NCBI GenBank assembly: GCA_015061055.1
Contig: SUXH01000004.1
Span: forward strand, 1 to 64,000
Reading direction: 5' to 3'
Length of the DNA: 64,000 bases
Source of the DNA: Bacteroidales bacterium
Lineage (GTDB): Bacteria > Bacteroidota > Bacteroidia > Bacteroidales > Muribaculaceae
In this document: piece by piece, positions 42,537-51,641 of the stretch
Layout: each line of letters starts with the position of its first letter
How positions within the stretch are numbered: position 1 is the stretch's first letter
Program-made: the position numbers and the translations under genes
The notes under the pieces: model-generated
Databases searched by the model: none
Told to the model about the DNA's origin: nothing
The model's input: only the letters and a program-made list of their open reading frames with translations

Positions 42537-45260
42537 TTATTTAAAGAGGGATTTTATCGTTCGGAATAAAAGTCCGGCTAAAAATATTATAGATGTTCCG
42601 CCAATGATATATACCCAATCGTAGATTGAGAGAGGAACTACGTTGAACATTTTTCCTCCGTAGTTTACAATCAGTATTTGTCCAGTCAATATAAGTGCCA
42701 TTGAGCTGTAAAACACCTTTGAATCGCTGAAATTGCTAAATATTCCGTCGGTTGAATTGAAATGCTTCACGTTGAGCATACTCCAAAACTGCAAGAATAC
42801 GAATATACTGAAAAACATTGTACACTCTTTGGTCGTAAGTGTGTCGTTGTGAGTAAAATTAAAGTAATTGGCAAAATATTCAGTCAAAGTGAAGTTGGTT
42901 AGTGAATCAATGTTGGTGTTTAAGAAATACTGTAATATTCCAAATAAAAACGATACAAATATGAATCCTACGCAGGAAATGTATTGCCACATTGATTTTG
43001 TGATGATAAAATCGGTACGTAGGCGTGGCTTATCGTTCATTACACTACTTGAGGCGGGTAATGATGCGAAGGCAAGAGCCGCAAAAGTGTCCATAATCAA
43101 ATTTACCCACAGCATTTGAGTCACAGTGAGAGGGGATTGGTAGCTTATGAATGCTCCAAGTGATACGATAGCACAAGCTACTATGTTGACTGTGATTTGG
43201 AAAAGAATGAAACGCTGAATGTTTTTGTAAAGAGAGCGTCCCCACATTACAGCCTTTGATATGCTTGCAAAAGAGTTATCTATGATAGTGATGTCGCTGG
43301 CTTCCTTGGCAACAGATGTTCCGTCGCCCATTGACAAACCTACTGATGCTGCATTCAGTGCCGGAGCATCGTTGGTTCCATCGCCTGTTACAGCCACTAC
43401 CTTACCGGCATCTTGAAGTAGGTTGACAAGACGTGACTTGTCGCTCGGGCGTGCTCGCGACATAATTTTTATTTTTAATGCTCGTTTTTGAGCCTCATTA
43501 TCGCTTAAAGCTGCGAAATCAGGTCCGGAAATATGGTTTTCTTCACGAGTGTCGGTGTCTTTCCAAAGACCTACTTGTCGACCTATTTCGGTTGCTGTTC
43601 CTACTGTGTCGCCTGTAACTATTTTGACTTCGATACCTGCATTCAAACAATCGTTGATTGCTGTAGGAACTTCGGCGCGAACTGGGTCGGCAATAGCCAC
43701 TATCCCGAGCAGATGTAGTCTGCTCGCTACTACCTTACCGTTATCTATTGATGTGTCGTTGTCATTGAGCTCTTGATATGCAAAGGCAAGGGTGCGCATC
43801 GCTTTTGCTTGGAATCCTGTAAGCATTTTGTGGATTTGCTCTTTGCTCGTATCGCCTGCTATGGAATGACACATATTTATCAATATTTCGGGAGCACCTT
43901 TCACGTATAGGACTTTCTTACCTGTGATATTACTATCTACAACGGTAGCCATATATTTTCGTTCGGTAGAGAATGGCAACTGTTTCACGACGTGAGTATT
44001 CTCTCTGATAGGAAGGTAATTCACACCTTTGTCGCGAAGCCAAAGTATCAAAGCTCCTTCGGTAGGATTTCCAAGTGCTTTCACTTTGTCGGTGTTGGAT
44101 TCATCTATGTAGGCTGTTGAATTGCATGCTATACCCTCGGCTATAATCTTAGCTTTTGAGTCATCGACAAAAGAACTGTCAATGTTTATTCCAAAGAAAT
44201 GCGCTTCGTGTACGCTCATTTGATTTTGAGTAAGCGTACCTGTTTTGTCGGTACAAATGATGTTTGTAGCTCCCATTGTCTCGCAAGCGTGCATTTTGCG
44301 TACGAGATTGTTGGAATTGAGCATTCGGCGCATACTTAGAGCCAAGCTGAGGGTTACACTCATAGGCAACCCTTCGGGGACACTCACTACGATGATTGTT
44401 ACAGCAAGCATCACAGTGAATATAGCGTAATTAAGGAATTGTGTGGTGATGATGGGTGTGCCATAATCGTATATGGCGAAACGTCCTATCAATATCAAAG
44501 TGGCTACTGCGTAGCTCATATATGAGATTACTTTACCTAAACGGTCAAATTGTTCAAATAGAGGAGTCTTGTTGTTGTTTTCTATTTGTGCTTCGGTGTA
44601 TACTTTGCCATATTCAGTATTGTCGCCAACGGCAAACACTCTCATCACACCATGCCCCTCCATAACGGAAGTGCCTTTCATTACGTGATTAGCCGGATAG
44701 GTGGTTTCTTTTGCGCTTTTCTTTACTTCTTTAAGATTATGGGTTTTGTTTGCCATAGGTTCACCGGTGAGAGTGCTTTCGTTGATGCTCAGCATCATTG
44801 AATCAAGCAACTCTCCATCGGCAGGGACTTCTTCTCCGGTTTCGAGTATCACAATGTCGCCTACGACAATATCTTTTCTTGTTACTTCGGTGATTTTCCC
44901 GTCGCGTATCACCTTGACCATAACCTCATCATTTACTTGATTGAGCAAACGGAACTTTTTGTTTGCATTAACTTCTACCACAAATCCAATGCTTGTAGCA
45001 AGAATGACGGCAACAAAAATTCCTAACGGTTCGAGGAATACCGAAGCATCGGGTTCGACGAAGAAAAATTCATAACAAGCTATACCTATTGATAGTAGAA
45101 GTGCTACCAAAAGGATTCGTATTAACGGATCCTGGAATTTTTCTAAAAATTGAATCCAAAGAGGGGTTGCAGTCGGTGGCGTGAGGATGTTTTCTCCGTA
45201 TTTTTCTCGGCTTTTCAGGACTTCCTCACTTGTCAGACCTTTTAATTGTAGTTGATTCAT
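42537..45260 (-). CDS. Calcium-translocating P-type ATPase (PMCA-type)
   Basis: 907 residues of the P2 ATPase fold. The actuator motif is LTGEP, the phosphorylation site is CTDKTGTLTQNQ, and the hinge is VAVTGDGTNDAPALNAA. The membrane segment with VSVPEGLPMSVTLSLALSMRRM carries the PEGLP Ca2+-site motif, and the later NLIMDTFAALAFA and a six-segment C-terminal domain are typical of PMCA/SERCA-like pumps. It expels Ca2+ from the cytoplasm. The start lies 25 bases after pyrC, so it probably forms the end of the operon that begins with the coiled-coil gene at 48300. Confidence 0.93.
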   Translation of the reverse strand: MNQLQLKGLTSEEVLKSREKYGENILTPPTATPLWIQFLEKFQDPLIRILLVALLLSIGIACYEFFFVEPDASVFLEPLGIFVAVILATSIGFVVEVNANKKFRLLNQVNDEVMVKVIRDGKITEVTRKDIVVGDIVILETGEEVPADGELLDSMMLSINESTLTGEPMANKTHNLKEVKKSAKETTYPANHVMKGTSVMEGHGVMRVFAVGDNTEYGKVYTEAQIENNNKTPLFEQFDRLGKVISYMSYAVATLILIGRFAIYDYGTPIITTQFLNYAIFTVMLAVTIIVVSVPEGLPMSVTLSLALSMRRMLNSNNLVRKMHACETMGATNIICTDKTGTLTQNQMSVHEAHFFGINIDSSFVDDSKAKIIAEGIACNSTAYIDESNTDKVKALGNPTEGALILWLRDKGVNYLPIRENTHVVKQLPFSTERKYMATVVDSNITGKKVLYVKGAPEILINMCHSIAGDTSKEQIHKMLTGFQAKAMRTLAFAYQELNDNDTSIDNGKVVASRLHLLGIVAIADPVRAEVPTAINDCLNAGIEVKIVTGDTVGTATEIGRQVGLWKDTDTREENHISGPDFAALSDNEAQKRALKIKIMSRARPSDKSRLVNLLQDAGKVVAVTGDGTNDAPALNAASVGLSMGDGTSVAKEASDITIIDNSFASISKAVMWGRSLYKNIQRFILFQITVNIVACAIVSLGAFISYQSPLTVTQMLWVNLIMDTFAALAFASLPASSSVMNDKPRLRTDFIITKSMWQYISCVGFIFVSFLFGILQYFLNTNIDSLTNFTLTEYFANYFNFTHNDTLTTKECTMFFSIFVFLQFWSMLNVKHFNSTDGIFSNFSDSKVFYSSMALILTGQILIVNYGGKMFNVVPLSIYDWVYIIGGTSIIFLAGLLFRTIKSLFK

Positions 45261-45285
45261 TGTTTGTGTTTTATTGTAGGGATTC

Positions 45286-46629
45286 TTAAATTGTAAAAGA
45301 GAGTCTTTCCCCTCTTATATCGGTATTTATGATACCATTGTCGTATACTTTATTTCCGTTGACAAAAGTGGTTTGCACTTTGTGGTGTAATCGTTCTCCT
45401 TCGAAAGGCGACCATGCGCATTTTGATTTAATGTCTTTAGCTTCTACGGTGTAGGAAGCATTCTGATTCACAAGGACGAGGTCGGCATAATAACCTTCTC
45501 GAATGAATCCTCGTTTGTTGATACGGTAGAGAGTGGCAGGTGCGTGGCACATTTTGTCAATCACTATTTCGTAAGTAAAAATGCCTTTTCTTGCCATTTC
45601 GAGCATAGCCACAAGCGAATATTGAACCAAAGGCATACCAGAAGCAGCAGTAAGGCAACCTCCTTGCTTTTCGCTGAGCAGGTGTGGCGCGTGGTCGGTG
45701 GCAACTACGTCGATCAGACCATTCTTTAAGGCGTTGCGTAAAGCTTCGCGATCGGCGTGAGTTTTTACCGCCGGATTACATTTTATGCGGTTACCTTTCT
45801 GTGCGTAATCGTTGTCGGTGAACCAAAGGTGATGTACACACACTTCGGCAGTGATTTTCTTTTCCGAAAGAGGCTTGTTGTCGAGCAATTCCATTTCGCG
45901 AGCCGAAGATATGTGAAGCACATGAAGCCTTGTGCCACATTCGTTGGCAAGTTCCACTGCTCGTGCCGTACTTACATAGCATGCTTCGGCACTGCGTATG
46001 AGTGGGTGGAAGTAAACAGGTAAATCGTTGCCGAATCGTTTGCTGTAATAAGCCTTGTTGCGGTTGATGATTGCTTCGTCCTCACTATGTATGGCAACGA
46101 TAGAAGGTATTTCGCTGAAAATGCTTCGTAGAGTGTCTTTGTTGTCGACAAGCATATTCCCTGTAGATGACCCCATAAATACTTTCACTCCGCACACTCG
46201 AGAAAAATCAACTTGTCGTAATTCTGCCATATTGTCGTTGGTTGCGCCTGCATAAAAACTATAATTGGCGCACGACACTTGAGCCGCTATATCATATTTT
46301 TGTTCGAGAAGTTCGACTGTTGTAGTAGCCGGCTTGGTGTTAGGCATATCCATAAACGATGTAACACCTCCGGCAACAGCCGCTTGAGATTCGCTTGCGA
46401 TGTCGGCTTTGTGGGTTAGCCCCGGTTCGCGGAAATGCACTTGATCGTCGATGGCACCTGGTAGTAAAAGCATTCCTTGTGCATCGATGATATCATTACA
46501 TTCATCGATATTAGCTTGCAAAGGTGTGCCTTCGCCCACCTTTGATATAATATCGTTGTCGATTATCACATATCCGAGAAATTGCTTGCCTTCGTTGATA
46601 ATCTCCGCATTATGTATAATGGTTTTCAC
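45286..46629 (-). CDS. pyrC: Dihydroorotase
   Basis: 447 residues using the GTG at 46629. That GTG overlaps the TGA stop of the glycosyltransferase gene (GTGA), a classical coupled start; the other option is TTG at 46653. The enzyme closes carbamoyl aspartate to dihydroorotate in pyrimidine synthesis. Amidohydrolase features are the LPGAIDDQVHFREPG and AVAGGVTSFMDMPNT blocks, VAIHSEDE, and ATDHAPH. The usual HxH metal pair reads QVH, so the first His is Gln, a variant I believe is shared by Bacteroidales relatives. Otherwise the active site looks complete. Confidence 0.93.
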   Translation of the reverse strand: MKTIIHNAEIINEGKQFLGYVIIDNDIISKVGEGTPLQANIDECNDIIDAQGMLLLPGAIDDQVHFREPGLTHKADIASESQAAVAGGVTSFMDMPNTKPATTTVELLEQKYDIAAQVSCANYSFYAGATNDNMAELRQVDFSRVCGVKVFMGSSTGNMLVDNKDTLRSIFSEIPSIVAIHSEDEAIINRNKAYYSKRFGNDLPVYFHPLIRSAEACYVSTARAVELANECGTRLHVLHISSAREMELLDNKPLSEKKITAEVCVHHLWFTDNDYAQKGNRIKCNPAVKTHADREALRNALKNGLIDVVATDHAPHLLSEKQGGCLTAASGMPLVQYSLVAMLEMARKGIFTYEIVIDKMCHAPATLYRINKRGFIREGYYADLVLVNQNASYTVEAKDIKSKCAWSPFEGERLHHKVQTTFVNGNKVYDNGIINTDIRGERLSFTI

Positions 46630-47360
46630 TTTCTTTCGTATTTTTTGAGCCAACTGCCCACTTTTAGTTTGATGACACCTAAAACGGCTTCTCCAAAAAT
46701 GCCACCGCTCATTTTGCTTGTTCCGAGAACACGATTTACGAATATGATAGGTACTTCCTTGATTTTAAATCCAAATTTGAATGCAGTGAATTTCATTTCA
46801 ATTTGGAACGCATATCCTTTGAACTGAATCTTGTCGAGGTCGATGGTTTCGAGTACAATGCGTCGATAACATACGAATCCTGCAGTAGTGTCGCGCACGC
46901 TCATACCTGTGATGATGCGTACATACATCGAAGCATAATAAGACATCAGTACACGCCCCATAGGCCAATTCACGACGTTTACTCCGGTGATGTAGCGCGA
47001 ACCAATCGACATATCGGCTCCTTCTTCGGCACACGCTTTACGTAGTGGAATCAGGTCGTTGGGGTTGTGAGAGAAATCGGCATCCATTTCAATGATGTAA
47101 TCGTATTTCTGCTCGATTGCCCATTTGAAACCGGCTATGTATGCAGTGCCTAAGCCTTGCTTGCCGGGACGCTTTAGAATGTGAACACGAGGTTCGCGAG
47201 TAATTATATCTTCAACGATAGCTGCTGTGCCGTCGGGAGAATTGTCGTCGATTACAAGTATGTCAAATTGTTGCTCGAGTCCAAGTACTGCGTCAATGAT
47301 CTTAGAAATGTTTTCCTTCTCGTTGTAGGTAGGAATGAGTACGATGCTATCCGATTTCAT
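46626..47360 (-). CDS. Polyprenol monophosphomannose synthase-like glycosyltransferase (GT2)
   Basis: 244 residues. The protein starts SDSIVLIPTYNEKENI and has the GT2 metal motif in EMDADFSHNP plus GLGTAYIAGF and YITGVNVVNWPMGRVLMSYYAS, the pattern of dolichol/polyprenol-phosphate mannose synthases. It loads a sugar from a nucleotide donor onto polyprenyl phosphate for use outside the membrane. No C-terminal membrane domain is present, so it is the short, soluble type. Its TGA overlaps the start of pyrC. Confidence 0.92.
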   Translation of the reverse strand: MKSDSIVLIPTYNEKENISKIIDAVLGLEQQFDILVIDDNSPDGTAAIVEDIITREPRVHILKRPGKQGLGTAYIAGFKWAIEQKYDYIIEMDADFSHNPNDLIPLRKACAEEGADMSIGSRYITGVNVVNWPMGRVLMSYYASMYVRIITGMSVRDTTAGFVCYRRIVLETIDLDKIQFKGYAFQIEMKFTAFKFGFKIKEVPIIFVNRVLGTSKMSGGIFGEAVLGVIKLKVGSWLKKYERK

Positions 47361-47409
47361 AGACTTTAATGTCGTTTTGTTTTTATGTTATAACAAAATA
47401 GGCGTGATA

Positions 47410-48300
47410 TTATTTCATTACGAAAATCTTAGAGCCTAAGCGGTAATTGTCGGCGAAAATCTCTACGCGATATTCTCCTGCCGAAAGAGGTATATCCACG
47501 TTCCAATAGATTGTTACTTCCATTTCCTGCCCGGTGTATTCCACTTTCTTGCAATCGGTGAAAGGTACATCTGCATCTTCAAATGTGAATGTGCCACGTT
47601 CGCCAAGCAGAGTGCCCTCGGGGCTTGTGATGCGCATAAAAATTTCCTTTTCGCCCACAGGAGTGGAATTATTGGGGGAAATGGTGAAAGTCACCATCAG
47701 CTGTTTTGCTTTTTTTATGTTTTTCTCATTCTTGCCGTTCTTTTTCAAAGCTGTTAGTTTTAGATTTGTGATGTTCATCTTTTCGGCAAGAGTCATACGT
47801 TCTTCTAAATGAGCTTTTTGTTCCTCTACTTTGCTCATTTTGCTTGAGAGTTTTTTGTTTTCGCTCTTTATCTGAACGTTTTCGGCACGTAATCCTGCGT
47901 TTTCCTTATTGAGAGAATCGATTATAGATACATAATGTTTTATAAGGCTCTTAAGCGATTCAATTTCGGATTTAAGCTCTTTGATACGTTTGTTGCTTGT
48001 GATTTTTTGAGTCTTTAGCTCGGCAAGAAGCTTTTCTACTTTGCTTTTTGCTTCAGTATACTTGGTGAGCAAAGAATCGTTGTTGATGAATTGAGTTTGG
48101 CTTTCGAGACGTTGATATTCGGAATTAAGGTTCTCGTATTCGCCGGCAAGTTGCAGTTGTTGATTTTCGAGTTGGAGCAGTTCATTGGCTTTCTGCATTT
48201 CGTTATTAGATTTCACGATAGAGAAAATTACAATAACCAAAACAAGTACAGCCGCAGCAATACCGCCAAACATCAAGTATTTCTTAGTATTAGGAGTCAT
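47410..48300 (-). CDS. Membrane-anchored coiled-coil protein, unknown function
   Basis: 296 residues. One membrane segment lies at about 12-28 (YLMFGGIAAAVLVLVIVIF). A long coiled coil of about 170 residues follows (QLENQQLQLAGEYENLNSEYQRL through KNKKLSSKM-like heptads). The C-terminal ~100 residues form a beta domain with the terms EIFMRITSPEGTLLGER and LSAGEYRVEIFADN. The shape suggests a periplasmic spacer with a small sensing or binding domain. I do not recognise a named family. It is the first gene of an operon that goes on to the GT2, pyrC and Ca2+ ATPase genes, with a -7 box upstream. Confidence 0.7.
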   Translation of the reverse strand: MTPNTKKYLMFGGIAAAVLVLVIVIFSIVKSNNEMQKANELLQLENQQLQLAGEYENLNSEYQRLESQTQFINNDSLLTKYTEAKSKVEKLLAELKTQKITSNKRIKELKSEIESLKSLIKHYVSIIDSLNKENAGLRAENVQIKSENKKLSSKMSKVEEQKAHLEERMTLAEKMNITNLKLTALKKNGKNEKNIKKAKQLMVTFTISPNNSTPVGEKEIFMRITSPEGTLLGERGTFTFEDADVPFTDCKKVEYTGQEMEVTIYWNVDIPLSAGEYRVEIFADNYRLGSKIFVMK

Positions 48301-48337
48301 TTTGTGCTAATTTTATTATAATAACATAATTAAACTG

Positions 48338-48345
48338 CAAAAATA
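48338..48345 (-). promoter_or_regulatory. -7 element for the coiled-coil gene operon
   Basis: TATTTTTG on the minus strand, 37 bases before the ATG at 48300. Confidence 0.45.
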
Positions 48346-48414
48346 ATTTGAAATTTCAATAAAATCAACACCATACCCCTAAAACTTCTTAAAATTTAAT
48401 GGAATTGTAATAAA

Positions 48415-48450
48415 ATCGGACATCGCTTTAATGATAGAGAAGTGTCCGAT
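48415..48450 (-). terminator. Terminator of the small gene at 48474-48836
   Basis: ATCGGACA and TGTCCGAT form a perfect 8-base stem with a 20-base loop, followed by TTTTATTA on the minus strand. Confidence 0.65.
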
Positions 48451-48473
48451 AGTTCATCAATCCAAAAGCTTCA

Positions 48474-48836
48474 TTAATCTTCTAATAATGCAATCAGTTC
48501 GTTAGCGGCTTCGATACACATCGAAATGGATTCATTATTCTTCAACCACTCAAAAACTTTATCTGGAGTAGAATGGGAGCTAACCACGCGAGTTGCCTTG
48601 TATCCTGAATATCTGTCGTAAACGGCTAATTCTATTAGAATATCAGAACCCTCAATCCTCCAAAATGTCAATGATGTTGCGCTGAAACTGTCTTCGTCGT
48701 TATCCCATCTTGAAAATACCCTGATAGTTTGGGGGATATCTTTTTCTATGGCATAATTGAATGTTTTTGTGAAATTATGCTTGGATTCAAGTTCTGTTTC
48801 TGCATTCGCAAAAAGATTTCTTATACATTCTTTCAT
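48474..48836 (-). CDS. Hypothetical small protein
   Basis: 120 residues, acidic, without a signal peptide or membrane segment, so cytoplasmic. It contains a mix of helix and beta (SATSLTFWRIEGSDILIELAVYDRYSGYKA) and a helical C-terminus (NNESISMCIEAANELIALLED). I do not recognise a family. It lies just before the repeat block (copy B) and 250 bases downstream of the TIR gene on the same strand, and is closed by a terminator. A link to the TIR protein is possible but unproven. Confidence 0.6.
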   Translation of the reverse strand: MKECIRNLFANAETELESKHNFTKTFNYAIEKDIPQTIRVFSRWDNDEDSFSATSLTFWRIEGSDILIELAVYDRYSGYKATRVVSSHSTPDKVFEWLKNNESISMCIEAANELIALLED

Positions 48837-48889
48837 ATTAGCTTTGTTGGTTGTAGCGTTAAAAAGATGAGTTCAAAGATATGTGTTTT

Positions 48890-49075
48890 TATTTGATTCA
48901 GCTACACGTGACACAGGATTATTATATATTGGGCTTTCGACCCGCATTAATGTGTATGGATTCATTCCCCGGCGTGTCGCTTCGCTCTGCGCCGGGCTGT
49001 TCTATGTCTCGCTTTCAGCGAAATACTATGTACGATTTAATACCTACGGTATAATATTCTGGATCATACGATTCT
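48890..49075. repeat. Mosaic hairpin-rich intergenic repeat, copy B
   Basis: Between the small hypothetical gene and the end of the TIR gene. It shares GGCGTGTCGCTT, CGGGCTGTT and CGCTTTCAGCGA with the copies near 58.98 kb and 2.6 kb. CCCCGGCGTG pairs with CTGCGCCGGG and TACCTACGGTA is palindromic. The first half (to about 48960) is a more diverged portion. Confidence 0.5.
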
Positions 49076-49099
49076 GCTTTCCAAATCACTCCTAACAAC

Positions 49100-51352
49100 T
49101 TACCAATACTCACTGAGTTGATTCTTTGAATGTCTATTGTCTTCGTAATCACTTGTATAATAGGATGTAGATGTGATTTGCTTATTATTTGCAATGTATT
49201 TAATGTGTATTTTCTCTTTTCTTGGTTTATTATTAAGTATGAATCTTACCCTTTCTGAAGACTCGTCTATAATTTTAATTTTGATGTTGTAAGTATAATT
49301 GTTGTTTTCATTATAAATCTGCCACTTTGCTCCTTCTATAGGGTTTAGAGCAATCATTGTATATTCTTTGTTGAATGATAGTTGCGTATCGTTACTATCT
49401 AATTTGATTCTTGTCTCAACTTTTTTTACGGGAATGATTCTTTCTGAAATAATTGAGCCTTCTTGAATAAATCTCATTTTAACAGTATCTGCTTGTATGT
49501 TATATAACTTTTGTTTGTTATACTCTATAGAATCAAGGGCTGCACCCTCAACTTCAAATTTGCCTTGTAAAAAGTTTCCGTCTATCAATGAAATATGATA
49601 GCTTAGATTGCTCTGTAGTTTGCTTCCGGAGTATTCACCTTCATTGACGCCATCACTATATGAATCTACACTTATTCTAACCAAATTGCCATTAATTTTG
49701 TTAATACCACATTTGCCATATCTTTCAGAATAGGCATATCCTTTTTCTTGTGCTTCGATATAATCTTTGCAGTAAGTGATTTTTTTGTCATAACTTTCAC
49801 TGTAATATGAGCGATTGCTATTAGCTAATTCATACCACCATAATGCTTTATGAACAACAGGATCTAAGTTGTGAAGTTTAGATACATACATACTTTTCTC
49901 TCCGGCTAGGGGTTTACTATATGGGATATATTCGTCCCCCATACGTATAGCAGCATAAGAGTCCCCTAAAATCCCGCGGATAGAGTTCGTTAATACATAG
50001 TCGGCATCATCAATGTCATAAGACCTCATTCCACATTTCTGTGCATAAATATATGGTATTGCAAATGATAAGATAATACATATAATTGCGGTAAGGATTA
50101 AAGTCTTTTTAGGATTCCGTAATCTGGATTTAGTCATCCTGCCCCAAGATAAAGAACTGTCTTTGTCGCTTTTATGTATTAAATATAAAATACTTACACA
50201 GAATAAGTAAATAGGCAATCCTATATAAGCGAGGAATGTAAGGCGATGTATAAGATACCAAATCAAATATAATATTATGCTATTGAGCAGGAGTACAACA
50301 AGACCATCTTTTTTGCCCCTTAAAAGCTGTATAACTCCGTATAGTGATATTATACAAAAAGATGCGAGCAAAAACTCTATCCTACTATAAAAAATATTAA
50401 AATTTAATGGCATTACTGCAATAAATAACAACTCAAAAGCAAACAAAAGATGAAACCAATATCTCTTTTTGATACCTTTTAGATACTTGAAGAAAGACTT
50501 CAAAGAAAGAGACTTTGATGCTAATTTAGAACCGTTTGGATCGGTAGCATTATTTTCTGTTTTTGCTGTATTGAAAAATTCTTTTTTAGGTTCTTTTTTG
50601 GGTGTGAAATCTTTTGATAAAGATTTCTTTTCCTGTTCTAATTTCTTTATAGAGACGTTAATCTCATTTTGAGATGTGTTTAATGAACTTATTTCGGCTT
50701 TGTGATGCGATATTTGCTCGTTAAGTGAGTTTAATTTAGCTTTTATTTCCGATTTATCGGCTTCGGTTTTTTCTATTTTAGCTTGCAGATTTGCCATCTC
50801 TGCGTCAATCTCGCTAAGTCTTGCAAGACGCATCTTTTCGGCATTTTTTAATGCCTCTGCCTTTTCTTTTTCTTTAAGCTCTTGCTCTTTTTTACGTTTT
50901 TTAGCTTCTTCGGCTTCACGTTTTTGACTATAATGATGATTTATTGCCGCTATTAATGATTCGAATGCTTTGTGAGGATTCTTTTCGTAATCGATATAAT
51001 CAAGGGGTGCCAAATACATAAGTATCGACTTGTCGTATTTAGAATTATCAACTCTAAAAGGAATGGTTTTCTTCCCAAGATGTTTTGCAACAGCTAATTC
51101 GTGTTTAGTCCATTTTGATGCATTAGATGCTTCAGTAGAGATAAATAAGAATATTTCAGAATCTTGAATAGCTTCTGCTATCACTTCGGTAAAAGAATCG
51201 CCGGAATAGATGCCGTCTTCATCAAACCAATAAGTGTACCCATTGGCTTGTAACATCTCTTTGATTTGAGATATAATATTCCCTGGTATTATGGACTTAT
51301 CTTCATAAGTATAATCCGTTCTGCTATAGCTTATAAATACATCGTATTTCAT
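49100..51352 (-). CDS. TIR-domain membrane protein with coiled coil and exported beta-rich domain
   Basis: 750 residues from the ATG at 51352. Residues 1-140 form a TIR domain: KYDVFISYSRTD, GYTYWFDEDGI and SKWTKHELAVAKH, where Glu85 fits the catalytic Glu of NAD+-cleaving TIRs. A coiled coil rich in Lys, Glu and Ala spans about 145-250. After a Lys-rich linker, four to six membrane segments lie at about 300-395 and 418-437. The last ~310 residues should face the periplasm and are beta-rich. Bacterial TIR proteins often trigger NAD+ loss or signal molecules during phage defence; a sensor outside the membrane coupled to a TIR inside would be unusual. It stands alone, flanked by tRNA-Pro and a repeat. 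The assignment of TIR is strong, the role is inference. Confidence 0.85.
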   Translation of the reverse strand: MKYDVFISYSRTDYTYEDKSIIPGNIISQIKEMLQANGYTYWFDEDGIYSGDSFTEVIAEAIQDSEIFLFISTEASNASKWTKHELAVAKHLGKKTIPFRVDNSKYDKSILMYLAPLDYIDYEKNPHKAFESLIAAINHHYSQKREAEEAKKRKKEQELKEKEKAEALKNAEKMRLARLSEIDAEMANLQAKIEKTEADKSEIKAKLNSLNEQISHHKAEISSLNTSQNEINVSIKKLEQEKKSLSKDFTPKKEPKKEFFNTAKTENNATDPNGSKLASKSLSLKSFFKYLKGIKKRYWFHLLFAFELLFIAVMPLNFNIFYSRIEFLLASFCIISLYGVIQLLRGKKDGLVVLLLNSIILYLIWYLIHRLTFLAYIGLPIYLFCVSILYLIHKSDKDSSLSWGRMTKSRLRNPKKTLILTAIICIILSFAIPYIYAQKCGMRSYDIDDADYVLTNSIRGILGDSYAAIRMGDEYIPYSKPLAGEKSMYVSKLHNLDPVVHKALWWYELANSNRSYYSESYDKKITYCKDYIEAQEKGYAYSERYGKCGINKINGNLVRISVDSYSDGVNEGEYSGSKLQSNLSYHISLIDGNFLQGKFEVEGAALDSIEYNKQKLYNIQADTVKMRFIQEGSIISERIIPVKKVETRIKLDSNDTQLSFNKEYTMIALNPIEGAKWQIYNENNNYTYNIKIKIIDESSERVRFILNNKPRKEKIHIKYIANNKQITSTSYYTSDYEDNRHSKNQLSEYW

Positions 51353-51393
51353 ATTCAATCTTTGATAAAAGGTATCAAATTAATGATAATTTA

Positions 51394-51401
51394 CAAAGAT
51401 A
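51394..51401 (-). promoter_or_regulatory. -7 element for the TIR gene
   Basis: TATCTTTG on the minus strand, 41 bases before the TIR start codon and downstream of the tRNA terminator, so the gene has its own promoter. Confidence 0.5.
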
Positions 51402-51436
51402 ATGATTTTTTGGATATTAAGGCTAAATAAAATAGA

Positions 51437-51464
51437 AAAAGGAGTTTCGATTGAAACTCCTTTT
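51437..51464 (-). terminator. Terminator downstream of tRNA-Pro
   Basis: AAAAGGAGTTTC and GAAACTCCTTTT form a 12-base stem immediately after the tRNA on the minus strand with T-rich tail. Confidence 0.8.
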
Positions 51465-51470
51465 CTGTTG

Positions 51471-51545
51471 TCGGGGTACCAGGATTCGAACCTGGGACCC
51501 CCTGCTCCCAAAGCAGGTGCGCTAACCGGACTGCGCTACACCCCG
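51471..51545 (-). tRNA. tRNA-Pro (anticodon TGG)
   Basis: 75 bases on the minus strand. Acceptor CGGGGTG pairs with TACCCCG with discriminator A; the D arm, the anticodon stem CCTGC/GCAGG with loop TTTGGGA (anticodon TGG), and the T arm with GGTTCGAATCC are all present. CCA is not encoded. Confidence 0.95.
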
Positions 51546-51641
51546 ATTGCATTCGTTTCCGAATTGCGAGTGCAAAGGTACAATCTTTTTAGTTATTATG
51601 CAAATGTTTTCTGTAAAAAATATTTTTTTCTTCAATGAAAT

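Noticed and set aside
51300-51545. Integration site (att) at tRNA-Pro
   Set aside because: No direct repeat of the tRNA 3' end was found on the other side of the TIR gene, and no integrase is present.
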